Assembly: GCA_964059195.1 (NCBI GenBank)
Contig: CAXKWD010000001.1
Location: forward strand, 213,164,484 to 213,228,483
Length of the DNA stretch: 64,000 nt
Direction of reading: 5' to 3'
Origin: Ectobius pallidus
Lineage: Eukaryota > Arthropoda > Insecta > Blattodea > Ectobiidae
In this document: piece after piece, positions 42,753 through 53,870 of the stretch
How the letters are laid out: every line of letters begins with the position of its first letter
Position numbering within the stretch: position 1 is the stretch's first letter
Program-made: the position numbers and the translations under genes
Notes under the pieces: model-generated
The model's database searches: none
Told to the model about the DNA's origin: nothing
The model's input: the letters and a program-made list of their open reading frames with translations, nothing else

Positions 42753-42830
42753 AATGAACCTTCAGGTTCCATAAAATAGATAATATTCTTTAGCTTGCTT
42801 AGGAATTGTCTATTGGCATTGAGTGAGTAG
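42753..42830 (+). mobile_element. LINE 3' end only
   Basis: AATGAACCTTCAGGTTCCAT then AAAATAGATAATATTCTTTA and GGAATTGTCTATTGGCATTG, the same 3' end as the LINE copies at 6652-7135 and 53290-53870. Confidence 0.75.
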
Positions 42831-42917
42831 GCCATATATTTAGCCTACATCATTGGAAAATCACGCGAACTTGGAAAGACACAACAAGAATGTAGTCAAC
42901 TGTATTTTTATTTGAAA

Positions 42918-43609
42918 CTAGCAGATCCCCGCGGCTTCGCCCACGATAATTAATTGGAAGATTATAAATTAAGAGCAAAGTAATTAAAACATTATATTTA
43001 TTAACACTTGGCACGCGAAACATTCATAGGTCAAAACTAAACGATTAATAATAATTAATGAAACAGCTAAAAATCAATATTTGAAGTGAATTCCACGATT
43101 AGAAAGCGCAGCATGGGAAAAACAACCTCAGATTCGAGTTATTCTGGCCCAGAAAACCCCTGCATAGTGAGTTTCGTCCAAATTGATCAATGTTTGTCCA
43201 TTTAGGCCTCTACTCATCCCTCTCTTTACTATGTTGAAAATTTCAGATGTCTGCGTGCCTTGACATTATAAAGAATCGACCAGCGTGGACTTACAATATT
43301 CAAGGATCGCGATTCTTTTATTCCAAATCATGATAAAAAAAAAGACGGCAAAGCCACCTGCAACTGATTTGACAATTGAAATGTATTACTGAAAACTAAT
43401 GCTTGGATAGCGAAAAAAATCACGTTTTCTGCCAGTTTTTCACTCATAACTCGCGAACGAAAACGAAAATAAAATATCTGATTTCGAGGTGCATTCGCCC
43501 ACCCTTCAGTCCATTTACGTTTAAAATTTGAGATCTCTGCGTTCAGTAGATTTCGCTGGGCATCGCGCACAGACAGACAGACAGACAAACTTCCTTTTAT
43601 TAGCCTATA
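42918..43609 (-). mobile_element. non-autonomous Helitron, single unit
   Basis: One complete monomer of about 690 bases: CTAG end at 42918-42921 with the CGCGGCTTCGCCCACG hairpin region, the interior shared with copies A and B, and a 5' end of CAGACAGACAGACAAACTTC followed by CTTTTATTAGCC (a degraded TTAATATAGA). This shows the basic unit from which the trimers were built. Confidence 0.85.
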
Positions 43610-44371
43610 TTTGAAATAAATTATTTTAAAATTCTTAAATTTATTTTTGATTCAGCGCATTTATATTCATTTCTGAACTGCTCCCGACGAAAAGTGTGTA
43701 CTCATTAGGGTGGTGCGTTAATGAAAAAAGTGAAAAATTGTATACAAACCTTTCATATGTAACATTCAAGACAAAACAACAACTTATGTATGGTATCTGT
43801 ATTATATTATGTTCCTGTAAAATTCAGGTCTCGGCGCAACTAAATGCTCCGCACACATCTGTCTTGTTGCGTAACCCTGGTAATAGGAGCATTTGTTTTA
43901 TATGTCGATTTGTGGGGCCGCCCTCTTGTTTCAATGAATTTTTGTTAGTTTCTGCTGAACTGCAGGCTAACGTATACAAATAGCAGGAATTCATTTGATA
44001 TGGTAACACACATGCTAAGCTTTCAAAGCTATGTTTCAGAGTGTAGGGTTTGTGTGTAAAGTCCAAGCAACACTATTATTGTTAGGGCATTCTGTGGATT
44101 TACCGCATGAGCTAGGCCTATATAAAAATATTAATAGCATATTCAATTCATGAACCACAGACTATTGTCTCTGTTGGACATTACATGAGAATATTGCACG
44201 TGTATCCATCTTGAATATTACTGTTCAATAACAATGGAAGCCCGGCCACAAAAATCACTAATTAGTGTGCCTCACAGTACTGCATATGACATAACTTGTC
44301 TAACAGTGAGGTAGACCAATAAGGGCAGTCAGTCATAGGAGAGAGGTTCCATCTGGCGATGTGAAGTGAAC
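43610..44371. other. no recognisable feature
   Basis: Several short frames (43696-44066) overlap on both strands without family resemblance. Confidence 0.4.
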
Positions 44372-44443
44372 TCTGGCTTAGCTCAGTTGGTAGAGCAGTG
44401 GCACGGATAGCCAAAGGTCCTGTGTCCAAATCCCATTGTCAGA
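44372..44443 (+). pseudogene. tRNA-like sequence (tRNA pseudogene or SINE head)
   Basis: A 72-base cloverleaf can be drawn: acceptor TCTGGCT/TGTCAGA with six of seven positions paired (one G-U) and a perfect D stem GCTC/GAGC around AGTTGGTA. The anticodon stem pairs four of five and leaves loop ACGGATA. The T arm is weak (CTGTG against CCCAT) with loop TCCAAAT. The A box TTAGCTCAGTTGG is near consensus. Position 33 is C rather than the nearly invariant T, so I do not call a working tRNA. Confidence 0.55.
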
Positions 44444-44994
44444 GGAATTTTTCTCCTATAATATTCTCACAAAATACATATGTAAAATCTGTACAAGTAT
44501 AAATTAGAGCTAGCAGAACTACTTGGTTCAGTGATTTAACAGAAGCAAGAAGAAAAAAAGTAAAGCAAAGTTTTATTTACTTATTATGAATCGCACTTAC
44601 AAGGATATATTAATGTTCAAGGAATTATTACTGTTCAAAGAATAATGATTAGGCCTATGAAGATGCTTCAACTCATAGGAGCAATTTTATGCTGCTCTGA
44701 ATGAGCTTTTTTCCACAATAAGTTGAAGAGCCCTGTTTTTCAGAAAAGGGAAGGGCAGGACATAATGAAAATGGTCATAATGCGTTGTCAGATGCAAGCA
44801 GGCTCCTGTGTAGATGACGAGATAATCAGCAGATGTCTCACCCATCAGGTCTCTTAATGAAACGCAACGCTCTAAACCTTAGCGATAATTAATCAGGGAG
44901 ACAGGACCAGAGCTCGAGTGGGGGGATTTAACTTCTTCAGAGGTGCAATTACGAACTATAGCCCCAGCCTATTTAAAGGTCCATGTATAACTAA
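44444..44994. other. unassigned sequence after the tRNA-like head
   Basis: May be the body of a SINE starting at 44372 (an A-rich stretch is at 44540-44575). No second copy in the window to define it. Confidence 0.35.
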
Positions 44995-45912
44995 TAAGAT
45001 TAGGTAAACTGATATAACAAAGTGCCAGAATGCTTTTGTTTAATCAGTGATAATTGCAATTATGATATGCCGAAAAAAAGTTATTTTTAATCGATTTCCG
45101 AGTTCAGCTCCAGATCGATTCAGTAAGCAGGGCTTACGGAGGAACAAAGGTCTAGTTTCATATACATATGTGAAGGAATATGTGGGTAGTGTTATTTGTC
45201 AAAGCTAACTGTATTTTCAACTTCCAAAGTCGTATATGAACACTGTAAAACAATACGCTGGCATGAGAACTGATTTGCATTTGATAAATTCTTTGTAATA
45301 TATTACCATAAGATAGGCACTGAATTGGGCAATATTCCGATAGCGGTCAACCGATTTGGTCCAATATCAATAGGCTTCTTCCCATGGGTGTTATAAATGC
45401 GTATACCAGGTTTCATGAAAATCCGATAAACCGTATTTGAGTTATAGCGCCTTTTCTGATATATTACCATAAAAAGGCACTAAATGGGCATTATTCCTGT
45501 ACCGGCCAACCGATTTGGTCCAATATCAATAGACATCTTTCCACGGACATTATAAATGCGTGTACGAAGTTTCATGAAAATCCGATAAAGGGTATTTGAG
45601 TTACCGCGCCTTTAAGATAGACACTAAATTGGGTTTTACTCCGGTAACGGTAAACCGTGAGAATCAATTTGCATTTGATAATTTCTTTCTAATATATAAC
45701 CCTAAAATAGGCACTAAATTGGTCATTATTCCGGTAGCGATCAACCGATTTGGTCCAATATCAATAGGCTTCTTCTCATGGACATTACAAATGCGTATAC
45801 CAAGTTTCTTTAAAATCCGATAAAGCGTTTTTGAGTATCATGCGGACGGACAGACGGACAGACATTTTCCCGTCCCGCATACAATCTCATAAAGTGCCAT
45901 ATTGGCACTTAT
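44995..45912 (-). mobile_element. CCAGAATGG-family repeat, copy e, internally expanded
   Basis: Starts TAGGTAAACTGATATAACAA at the 3' side and ends AAAGTGCCATATTGGCACTT. The block from TTGGTCCAATATCAATAG to ATCCGATAAA(G/C) occurs three times (about 45356, 45510 and 45750), giving a longer copy than b. Flanking phrases (ATATTACCATAA.AT.GGCAC) are repeated with each block. Confidence 0.8.
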
Positions 45913-46344
45913 TAAATGATGTTACAGGCTCGTTGCATAATATAATATAAAATTGTCATTATGATTGTTTTTCACTTGGCAGGCCAAACTTAATAGTTAA
46001 CCTCGGAAAAGAGCCGCTACAGATCTATTTTGGAGTTTTTCTATCTCTTTCGCTCTCGTGATAAGAAGATCACAATGGGTTAGAGTTGAAGCACCTGCTG
46101 ATCGCGGTATTTATGTAAAGTACCGTCTGGGAGACGACACGAAACTCGGTGAAACTGAAAGTTTCCCATGAGATGGCAGCTCTTTACAAGTAAAATGAGC
46201 ACTGGATCTACATAATAGTATTCCAGGAGAAACAGCAGCCTTATTTGTTGGTAAATCCGTGAAAGTTTGGAAGATTTATACAATTTCTTGAACTATGTGG
46301 GCGTATCAGAAGTCGATATTGTACTTCACTCACTTGTAAAAATA
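45913..46344. other. no recognisable feature
   Basis: No conserved frame or repeat identified. Confidence 0.4.
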
Positions 46345-47235
46345 CAACATACATTCGAAGAAAAATCTACCTATTGGGATCGGTATCATGTCATGGCTTT
46401 CGAAAGATTCTTTCATATCTTTACGTTTCATGCCTCCCTAAGTACGAAACCACCGCCCGTTCAAAATTTTTTTGTATATTATATATATCTTTACACGCTA
46501 GCAGCCGTAATTTTGAATGTATTTCAACCAAATTTTATTATGTTATTTCTAAGCCCAATAGTTCGGACAAGTTCGTTAATGAGCAAAATTGGTCCAAGGG
46601 GGGTCGGGGGAGAAGGGTTGAAATTTTGAAAAAATTATATCTCGGCCCCTATGAAGCATAGAGGGAAACTTTTTTTAAAATACATTAGAGTATTTCTCTA
46701 TGGAGTTCACAGTGACACCAACGATTCGGGGGTTTTGGGGTACGAGTGGGGATGGGGATGGAAATTCAAAATTTTTGAAACCACGTCTTATGGGGTATCG
46801 TTGAAAAGCTCTTGATAAGTACTCTACAAATCAATAACTTGTTTCTCGATAGATCTCATATAAGGCGAGATTTGAACGTTTGAAATACAATAACACTTAA
46901 AAATATACCTCAGCCTGAAGGCCTGCCGAAAGGAATGTGTGAGGACCGACTAAGGATGAAATTATCAATGTAATAGAGTTTGAAATATTAAAAATAATAG
47001 TTACACACATTTAGAACAATAATGCATGACAAAATTAAAAATAAATAATAAAATATAATATTAATTTAAAACATAATAAACAACTCTCTTTTTATAAAAA
47101 AAAGATTTCAGATTTATTTATATTTCATATGGTGCATTGTACACTTAAGAAGAGTGCTGCACAGCGACAATAAATTAAAACAAAAGCACTTCAAAATCTA
47201 CCTCAGCCTGTAGGCCTGCCTAAAGGGATTTTTAA
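46345..47235 (+). repeat. dispersed repeat R2, copy 2
   Basis: 46345-46945 and 47145-47235 match 18098-18745 and 18935-19050. The 46945-47145 segment, AT-rich with AATAATAAAATATAATA-like text, is not shared. The R2 reading frames (46267-46661) are not conserved between copies. Confidence 0.8.
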
Positions 47236-47272
47236 CTATTGTTTGTAATTTTTTAAGTTGAAAATACGTTTA

Positions 47273-47356
47273 TTAAGTACCAGAATGGTACTTTATGAGA
47301 ATGTGTGGGGGAAGGGAAAATATTTCGGTGTTATTCATTAACACTCTGTACATTTT

Positions 47357-47391
<35 letters not shown>

Positions 47392-47402
47392 CTCGCTCTC
47401 TT
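47273..47402 (+). repeat. CCAGAATGG-family end, MITE end and (TC)n tract
   Basis: 47273-47325 is the left end of the CCAGAATGG family (TTATTAAGTACCAGAATGG). 47325-47350 is a solitary end of the 11742-12290 MITE (TTCGGTGTTATTCATTAACA). 47359-47402 is a (TC)n microsatellite. Confidence 0.7.
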
Positions 47403-48205
47403 GCTGCTAAACTTTCCCTACCATTTGTTAAAATACGGCCACAAAGAGTTGTGTTTCAACGCAGCATGTACGCGTATGTTTTACCACGGGCCACGGTTTG
47501 CAAAACATGACTTATGACGTATGATGCAGGAAGTGGTGTATGGATGATGGACAAGGAGCGCATCCCGCGGAGTGGCGCCGCTGTTGCAAGACAAGGAACC
47601 GCATTATCCCCAGACATTGAACTTGATATCTTAAGATGAAGGTCTCGGCCGATATCTCTTCATCTTGTTATGAGTTGTATGACTCCTCAGAGAGCAAAGG
47701 CGCTATAAACATAGGGTTATGGAGACTTGCGCTGTTGGGCAACATTTGATTCTTTCATACCTGAGAAACAACGTGAATTGTAAATACTTTTAAATAAATT
47801 AAGTTGACTTTTTAGCTTATGAATCAGTGATCGCTTAATTTTTATTATTATATTCGTTTACGGCCATTAGATACCACGTTACAAAAAAAAAAAAAAAAAA
47901 AAAAAAAACTAAATATAAGTAATAATGGAAAATTTATTGGTCATTTTTAAAAAAATATTGTGATTTTTTTCACTATTTTTAGGTCATAAATGCGTATTTC
48001 ATTTTGCATTTTTTCATTATTTTGGGGTCATTAAATGCTTTGCCCTACTAATAAGCAACAGTATTTACTGAAATATTTTATTCACTAAAATGCAAGTATT
48101 TACTTAAAATTTTGCAGTAACAGCATTTACTGTCTTTTATTTACTCCGCCCATTGTCATAAGATAAATACTATAAAACTAAGTCAATTAGATCATAGTTA
48201 AAAAA
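47403..48205. other. unassigned; poly(A) and a transposon end
   Basis: A-run at 47882-47908. 47975-48048 (GGTCATTAAATGCTTTGCCC) resembles 9770-9845. The 47540-47800 stretch is GC-richer but shows no splice-bounded frame. Confidence 0.45.
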
Positions 48206-48661
48206 TTAATTTATGTTATAAAATGCCTTCTTGGGCAGCCAACCATAGATAGTTCTTTTAAAATAGAGTTTGTTCAAATTAAATACATCGGATGGAAACT
48301 TGTTTGAAACTTTAGTAGATACAATCTCAAAATTTGACATTGTTAAAGACAGTCTACAGGTCGGAATGTTAAAATCATTCTTATGTCTAGTGGCCTTAGA
48401 ATGTACAGTAGGCCTATTTCTAGGTTTATACAAATGTATGTTATCTTTAACATATAGTAAAAGTTCCAGAATATACAGTGAAATAACAGTCGTGATCTTT
48501 TCACCCACAAAATGTATATAGGCTACTACAATTTGAGCCAACTTGAGAGCTAACATTTTCCGTATAATATTTCTATTTTTATTAAAATAGCCTTTCCTCT
48601 GATCAAAGAAACCACTACACGTCCCTTTCTGTATAGTTGCCGAAGGCATTTCCCACTGCAA
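48206..48661 (-). pseudogene. LINE reverse-transcriptase C-terminal region
   Basis: The 151-codon frame contains FNKNRNIIRKMLALKL, then VGEKITTVISLYILELLLYV, KDNIHLYKPRN, HSKATRHKNDFNIPTCRLSL and FKRTIYGWLPKKAFYNIN. This is the C-terminal block of jockey/CR1-like ORF2 proteins ('KL-IL-V-SLYI-E-L-FVK-N', 'TRHK-D---P--RLSL', 'KAFYNI'). 5' truncated before the polymerase core. Similar to 37762-38064, to which it may be paralogous. The ATG-to-stop frame is fortuitous rather than a host gene. Confidence 0.78.
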
Positions 48662-48797
48662 GAAGTAATTTCTTGTACACCTAGAAGCTACCTAATAGCT
48701 TACAACATTACAAGATGTTAGGGTGCGGAATTCTGCTACTCGTGTTGATCTGCTCTTTACAGCTATTATGTGTGGTAGTAAAAATGATGCATGTGTT

Positions 48798-49298
48798 GGC
48801 AATTGTGGGAATTATGAGAGCATTGAACGGGAGCATTCCTTTAGCCATGTGAGTTCACCTTGTGGTTTTATATAATATCCTCTAGGCTAGGCCACTTCAT
48901 CATTTCCTTCCATGTAAATGTTCCAGGAATGAGAAAAAAGAAGTAGGCCTACTGTCATTTTTAGAGCCCGGATTTGTATGCATAATCAAATAATAAAATA
49001 TGCATGCAAGTATGCATGAATAATGAGAAAAAAGAAGTACTGTCATTTTTAGAGCCCGGATTTGTATGCATAATCAAATAAAAAAATATGCATGCAAGTA
49101 TGCATGAATAATGAGAAAAAATAAGCCCGCTCTAAAAATGACAGTAGGCCTACTTCTTTTTTCTCATTCCTGGAACATTTACATGGAAGGAAATGATCAA
49201 GTGGTCTAGCCTAGAGGATATTATATAAAACCACAAGGTGAACTCACATGGCTACAGGAATGCTCCCGTTCAATGCTCTCATAATTCCCACAATTCCA
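48798..49298. repeat. 170-base inverted repeat around the hAT left end
   Basis: 48798-48972 and 49130-49298 are reverse complements (CAATTGTGGGAATTATGAGA, TTCACCTTGTGGTTTTATAT, CATTTCCTTCCATGTAAATG). The right arm sits inside the tandem array that follows, so host flank plus transposon end was copied and inverted. Confidence 0.88.
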
Positions 49299-49632
49299 TG
49301 CAAGTATGCATGAATAATGAGAAAAAATAAGTACTGTCATTTTTAGAGCCCGGATTTGTATGCATAATCAAATAAAATATCCATGCAAGTAGGCATGAAT
49401 AATGAGAAAAAAGAAGTACTGTCATTTTTAGAGCCCGGATTCGTATGCATAATCAAATAAAATATCCATGAAAGTATACATGAATAATGAGAAAAAAGAA
49501 GTACTGTCATTTTTAGAGCCCATATTTGTATGCATAATCAAATAAAATATCCATGCAAGTATGCATGAATAACGAGAAAAAAGAAGTAGGCTACTGTCAT
49601 TTTTAGTGCCCGGATTTGTATGCATATTCAAA
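48930..49632 (+). repeat. tandem array of hAT left end plus flank, about 85-95 base units
   Basis: Six direct copies and one inverted copy of a unit reading GAGAAAAAAGAAGTACTGTC, ATTTTTAGAGCCCGGATTTG, TATGCATAATCAAATAA and CATGCAAGTATGCATGAAT. Each unit contains the 8-base target sequence GTCATTTT directly before the transposon end TAGAGCCCGG. Units start near 48930, 49022, 49322, 49406, 49490 and 49570. Confidence 0.88.
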
Positions 49633-49634
49633 TA

Positions 49635-50282
49635 CCGTATTTTACGGACCATAAGACGCACTTTTTTCCCTTGAAAATCGAGACTTGAAAGTTGGGTGCG
49701 TCTAATGATGCGAAATACACTAAAAAAATAAAATTACGGTAAATGTTGCCGGAATACCATAGTTATAAACAAGGTGTTGTAAACAATAAGATAGTTACAA
49801 ATTTTGGTACATCAGTGCACTTGTCACAATCGTAAAATGAAGGTAGCTGGAAGCTAGGTTTACAAGGCAAAATTGAAAGGATTGTTGAGTTCTTTTATAT
49901 GAAAATAGTTGTCTCCGCCGGGTGGTTTAAATGAAGGCAGTGGCCTCTAAACAGCCTTGTCCCGTTACACTTACCGTATGCTGAATTGAGGGTTAGAAGG
50001 TGTAAAATTATTTTTAGTCTTTCATGAGAAATCAGTTCAGTTGTTAAAATTGACGCGATGCCACCTGTATCAAAGAGATTTTCGTACAACGCAGGTTTTA
50101 AGTTAGAAGTCATTTACACTGATTCCATTGTACAAAGTTATAATTTGTTTATAAAATGAAGTATATTATTCCCTTTAAAAATTGTCGTTAGAATCACATT
50201 AAATTTCTTTTCCTTTAAATTTCCATTCTAAAATCAAGGTGCGTCTTATGGTCCGGAGCGTCTTATAGTACGTAAAATACGG
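49635..50282. mobile_element. TA-flanked DNA transposon remnant
   Basis: Ends CCGTATTTTACGGACCATAA and, in complement, CCGTATTTTACGTACTATAA; a second inverted block GTGCGTCTTATGGTCC lies inside. TA flanks both ends (49633-49634, 50283-50284). The uninterrupted text CAAATAATAAAATATGCATG occurs at 48985, which confirms a TA duplication. Tc1/mariner-like by target, superfamily unproven. The short minus frame at 49895-50113 is unrecognised. Confidence 0.85.
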
Positions 50283-50384
50283 TAATAAAATATGCATCAA
50301 ATTATGCACGAATAATTTTAAAAATATGCACCATTATGCAAAAACAAATGAACAAATGTCAAATAAACCATTTTGGGGGATACT

Positions 50385-50975
50385 CTTACCTTATTCGTTG
50401 CTATTACATAGGCAAGGAAAGTTGCCCTGAGGTTTTCATATGTGAAGCTCTTACGTCTGTCAGTGAAGAATGTTTTATAGGCTTACAATGAAAATGTCCT
50501 TTCTATATCTCATAATATCACAGATGCATAAGAAAACACAACAACTCTTCTTCAGTGAATTCTTCTTCTGTTACAGCTTTTTCACCATCACCAGACATCA
50601 TTTTGCTGATTTTACAAATTGTTTTGTAACCAGGATTTTTATTTAATACTGGACTAAGCTTATCAACAACACCGCAACACCGTGAATTTCTGAAGACAGT
50701 ACATTTGACGTTTGATCTATCACAGAAAGAGAATACCCTAAAGAATTATTTCGAACCTCCAACTATGTTATAATTTCAGTTAATTTGGAGAAGCGGCTAT
50801 GAATATACTAGATCTTTTTCTCAATTCCATCTTCAGAAAAACATTTTTCAGCTATCTTGATGCATCTTCCGCATTTAAGGAATCTATCACTGTTTTCACT
50901 TCACTGAAATGTTCCACGTAGTTCCATGTACCCCAGCGGGATAAAACTGGCTCAGGGGTTAATAAACTCTAGATT
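50385..50975 (-). pseudogene. hAT transposase remnant, C-terminal dimerisation region
   Basis: The minus strand encodes EPVLSRWGTW near 50955, then VEHFSEVKTVIDSLNAEDAS, later VVDKLSPVLNKNPGYKTICK, SKMMSGDGEKAVTEEEFTEE and finally IERTFSL, a stop, AYKTFFTDRRKSFTYENL. 'PVL-RWGTW' and 'ERTFS-YK--F-DRRKSFTYENL' are the hallmark of a group of hAT transposases, the latter being the C-terminal dimerisation block. Several stops and frameshifts interrupt it. It lies between the inverted ends of the element at 48962-51474, whose transposase it presumably was. Confidence 0.75.
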
Positions 50976-51189
50976 GGTTGCAGAGACTTTATTAAGTACC
51001 AGTAATTATTAACTATCTAAAGGGAAAATATAATTTAATGCCTAATTTAAGAGTAAAACATGCACTTTTCCACTTAAAACTTAAAATATGCATTTTCCCC
51101 TGGAATATGCATTCATATGTATTTTTCCAAATTGCCTGGAAAAGTTACTTACAAAATATAATTTACGCATATTTTATTTATATATATAC

Positions 51190-51442
51190 TGTGGCTTTGT
51201 TCTAAAAGGGCCAATGTCATAAAACTTGCTTTTGAGGTAACTGACCTTGAAGCCTTTGTAGAAGTAACATTTTTTGCTGAGAACTTCCGACATTGGCCTC
51301 TAAGGTTTCTGTATTATATATATTAATAGCAACATACATTGGCACTTTTATTATACGAAAGATAAAGACTAGCCGAGCTCAATAATGCATAGATCTCATT
51401 TTTGCAAAAAACTGACATTGGCCCTTTTAGAACCAAGCCACA
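51190..51442. mobile_element. MITE, TTCTAAAAGGGCCAATGTC family, copy 2
   Basis: Ends TGTGGCTTTGTTCTAAAAGG and CTTTTAGAACCAAGCCACA inverted over about 29 bases. Collinear with 29449-29692 and 58600-58850. Nested near the right end of the hAT at 48962-51474. Confidence 0.88.
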
Positions 51443-51682
51443 CTATTACAATTTGGATACAAATCCGGGTTCTAGTCATTTTTAATAAATTACCACAAAC
51501 TGAAAGGAACATTTATGCAAAACATGCAAACATATAGGCCTACTCAGTGATTGGCTCCTGTTGAAGTAATTAACTAATCTTTTGTTACACGTCAAAATAG
51601 CGCAGTTCGTTTTACGGAGATTAGGGGAAGCATCTCTGAAATTTTAGAAAGTTAAATTTTTTATGTGACTATTCCACTCATA

Positions 51683-52142
51683 CGCTGCGTGTTTGATATT
51701 GACCAATAACGTTTAGCAATTCCTCTGATATAGACCAATCACGATCGTTTATCTTATAGAATGCTTGCTATTAATATGAGAATGGGATTTTACCTGATAA
51801 ATCGTCAACTCTTTGGTGATCACGTAAGCATCAATGTGCCATGATTAATACGTCACATGCTGCCATTAAGCAGCACGAAAACAGATTATTTTATACAACA
51901 TAACTTGTTTGGAAATTGAAATAATAGAAATGTACATTGATTAAAAACACAATTTCGATTCGGTGCAAGCCAGTTCGTGTGCTTTTATTCTGTTCTGCTG
52001 TTGCTTACCTGAATGAAGTTAACTGTGTCTTATATAAACCATTGGTAACACTGGTAACTCGAACCGATTCATGGATGGTTGATTCATAGTATGTCGTGAT
52101 CTCGCAGCTGTCAGTTTTGTTTTTATATAACAAAGCCAGAAA
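51683..52142 (-). repeat. dispersed repeat R3, copy 2 (inverted)
   Basis: Reverse complement of 20630-21098 with small indels (for example AATCACGATCGTTTATCTTA, GCAAGCCAGTTCGTGTGCTT, GATCTCGCAGCTGT). Confidence 0.8.
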
Positions 52143-52672
52143 GTAATTTTATTAATTGAATAGTCTTAATAAATCGAACTCGAGTTGACGAGTTTCATCA
52201 GATAAATTATATTCTATCGATAAACTCGTAAACTCTCGTGGGATTACCTATGATAAAATGAAAATTTTACCACGGATCGTAAAAGGGCAATAATCATGTA
52301 AAGTTTCAAGCTCATATAGTTATTCAGTATTTCTTGCTTAACCTATAATGCATAGTAGTGTGAATCCTGTGTGATACGGTAGTTTGTCTTCAATTTATAG
52401 TAAAACGATAAAAAAGAAATGGGAAGGAAAATTTAGATTTCCTAATCATCATGTTAATTGTTTTCTATGCAGTCCGGTGTGCGTTTGTGTATTGGGTTCG
52501 TGCAAGGGCTAAAATTATTTTATTAGGCTACTTCGTGTATTGGGTACGGATGACTACAATCAGGAAATGCTTGTTATATGCAATTCAGAAACTTTGTCCT
52601 CTTATCTTCTGTCCATAAATCTAAAAATAAAAATTTATAAGACAATTATCCTGTCGGTTGAATTATAACTTA
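52143..52672. other. no recognisable feature
   Basis: AT-rich non-coding sequence. Confidence 0.4.
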
Positions 52673-52880
52673 CTAGGAGGTGCCCGTGGCTTCTCCACGA
52701 TAATTCTTTTAAAAATTAAAAATTAAGAGTATTATAATTATTAAAGCATTATATTTATTAACACTTGCACGCGAATCATTCATAAACTAAGCCATTAATA
52801 ATTAATGAAACAGCTAAAATTCCTGCTTTAGAGTACATTCCACGACATGAAAGCGCCCCCTGGGAAAACTATATCAGAAT
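52673..52880 (-). mobile_element. Helitron 3' end fragment
   Basis: CTAGGAGGTGCCCGTGGCTT and TCTCCACGATAATT give the CTAG end and a mutated hairpin. The interior (CACTTGCACGCGAATCATTC) matches the Helitrons at 16826 and 42918. A further short end-like fragment (GTTGCCCCCGGCTTCGCTCG) is at 53083-53125. Confidence 0.72.
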
Positions 52881-53289
52881 CGATTATGCAGTTCCAAAGA
52901 ACCTGTGAACACATAATACGTATTGTTTCTCAGCTGTTTATTGACATGAATATGATGTGAATTTTATTTTATCAATTCAGTGTAATTTTCAGAAATTATA
53001 TAATGTTTCAAGGGAAGGAATGGTTTGTTTGGATTATTATTATCAGCGATATTTCAAGAGATAAAACCATCAATATTTTACAGCTGTTGCCCCCGGCTTC
53101 GCTCGCCATTATTCATTGACTCCAGGATTTTTAAGAAAATTACACTGGTAGATTATTAAAAATGTTTGTGGTTCAGAGCTATGAAAATTGTAAGTAAAAA
53201 TAAAATTAGAATATTTGTTCATTGTGTTCATTTCACTTAGGCCTTATATAAAAAAGAAACGGTTTTCCTTCCTAATTTTGTAGTCGTCA

Positions 53290-53870
53290 TGAAAGTTTAG
53301 ACTGCGAGAGACGAACATCGCCGAGTATACCCGATGTCTCACGAAGCGGGCGAGCAAGCACGCTATTTAGGGCCGTTGAATTGTATAAGAGTAGATGGAT
53401 GCGAGACATGGCCACTTATTGACCAGGAAGAACATAATCTGAGGGTATTCGAAAACAGGGGGCTTAGGAAAATATTTGGGCCTAAGAGAGATGAAAATGG
53501 AGACTGGAGAAAACTACATAAAGACGAGCTTCATGACCTGTACTCTTCACCGGATATAGCAAGAGTAATCACGGAGGATGAAATGGGCTGGACATGTTGC
53601 GCGCATGGGGGAGGAAAGACATGTCAAAAATATTGAGTAGGATACCCAAAGGGAAAAGACCACTTGGAAGACCTAGACGTAGGTGGAGGACAATATTAGG
53701 ATAGATTTAACGGAAGTAGGATTTGCGAGGGATGGTTGGATGGAGTTAGCACAGAATAGGGATGAATGGCGGGCTCAGATAAGCGCGGCAATGAGCCTCT
53801 GGTTTTCATAAAGTAGAAAATATTTCTTTAGCTTGCTTAGGATCTGTTTATTTGGCATTTAGTAAGTAAG
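53290..53870 (+). pseudogene. LINE reverse-transcriptase C-terminus and 3' end
   Basis: The best copy of this LINE in the window. A 100-codon frame reads LNCIRVDGCETWPLIDQEEH, NLRVFENRGLRKIFGPKRDE, NGDWRKLHKDELHDLYSSPD, then shifts frame into a RPLGRPRRRWR-like stretch and ELAQNRDEWRAQISAAMSL. The region corresponds to the C-terminal part of insect endonuclease/reverse-transcriptase ORFs, normally preceded by the polymerase core, which is absent. The 3' end has TTTCATAAAGTAGAAAATAT and an (AGTA)n-like tail. Confidence 0.82.

Larger units (their letters stand above)
48962..51474 (-). mobile_element. degenerate hAT transposon
   Basis: The left end TAGAGCCCGGATTTGTATG and right end (complement TAGAACCCGGATTTGTATC) are inverted repeats, flanked by the perfect 8-base duplication GTCATTTT (48954-48961 and 51475-51482). 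Inside on the minus strand is a transposase remnant (50385-50975). Two further elements are nested: the TA-flanked element at 49635-50282 and the MITE at 51190-51442. The left end is amplified (48930-49632). Ends resemble the AGGGCCCGGATT non-autonomous copies at 24768, 40985 and 63147, which may depend on this family. Confidence 0.8.

Noticed and set aside
44372..44443. Functional tRNA gene
   Set aside because: C at position 33 and a weak T stem. More likely a pseudogene or SINE head.
46267..46661. Overlapping 95 and 120-codon frames
   Set aside because: They lie in dispersed repeat R2 and are not conserved in the other copy at 18098-18745.
48930..49632. Regularly spaced repeats resembling a CRISPR array
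   Set aside because: Units are contiguous 85-95 base tandem copies without variable spacers. The host is eukaryotic and the units contain a hAT end.
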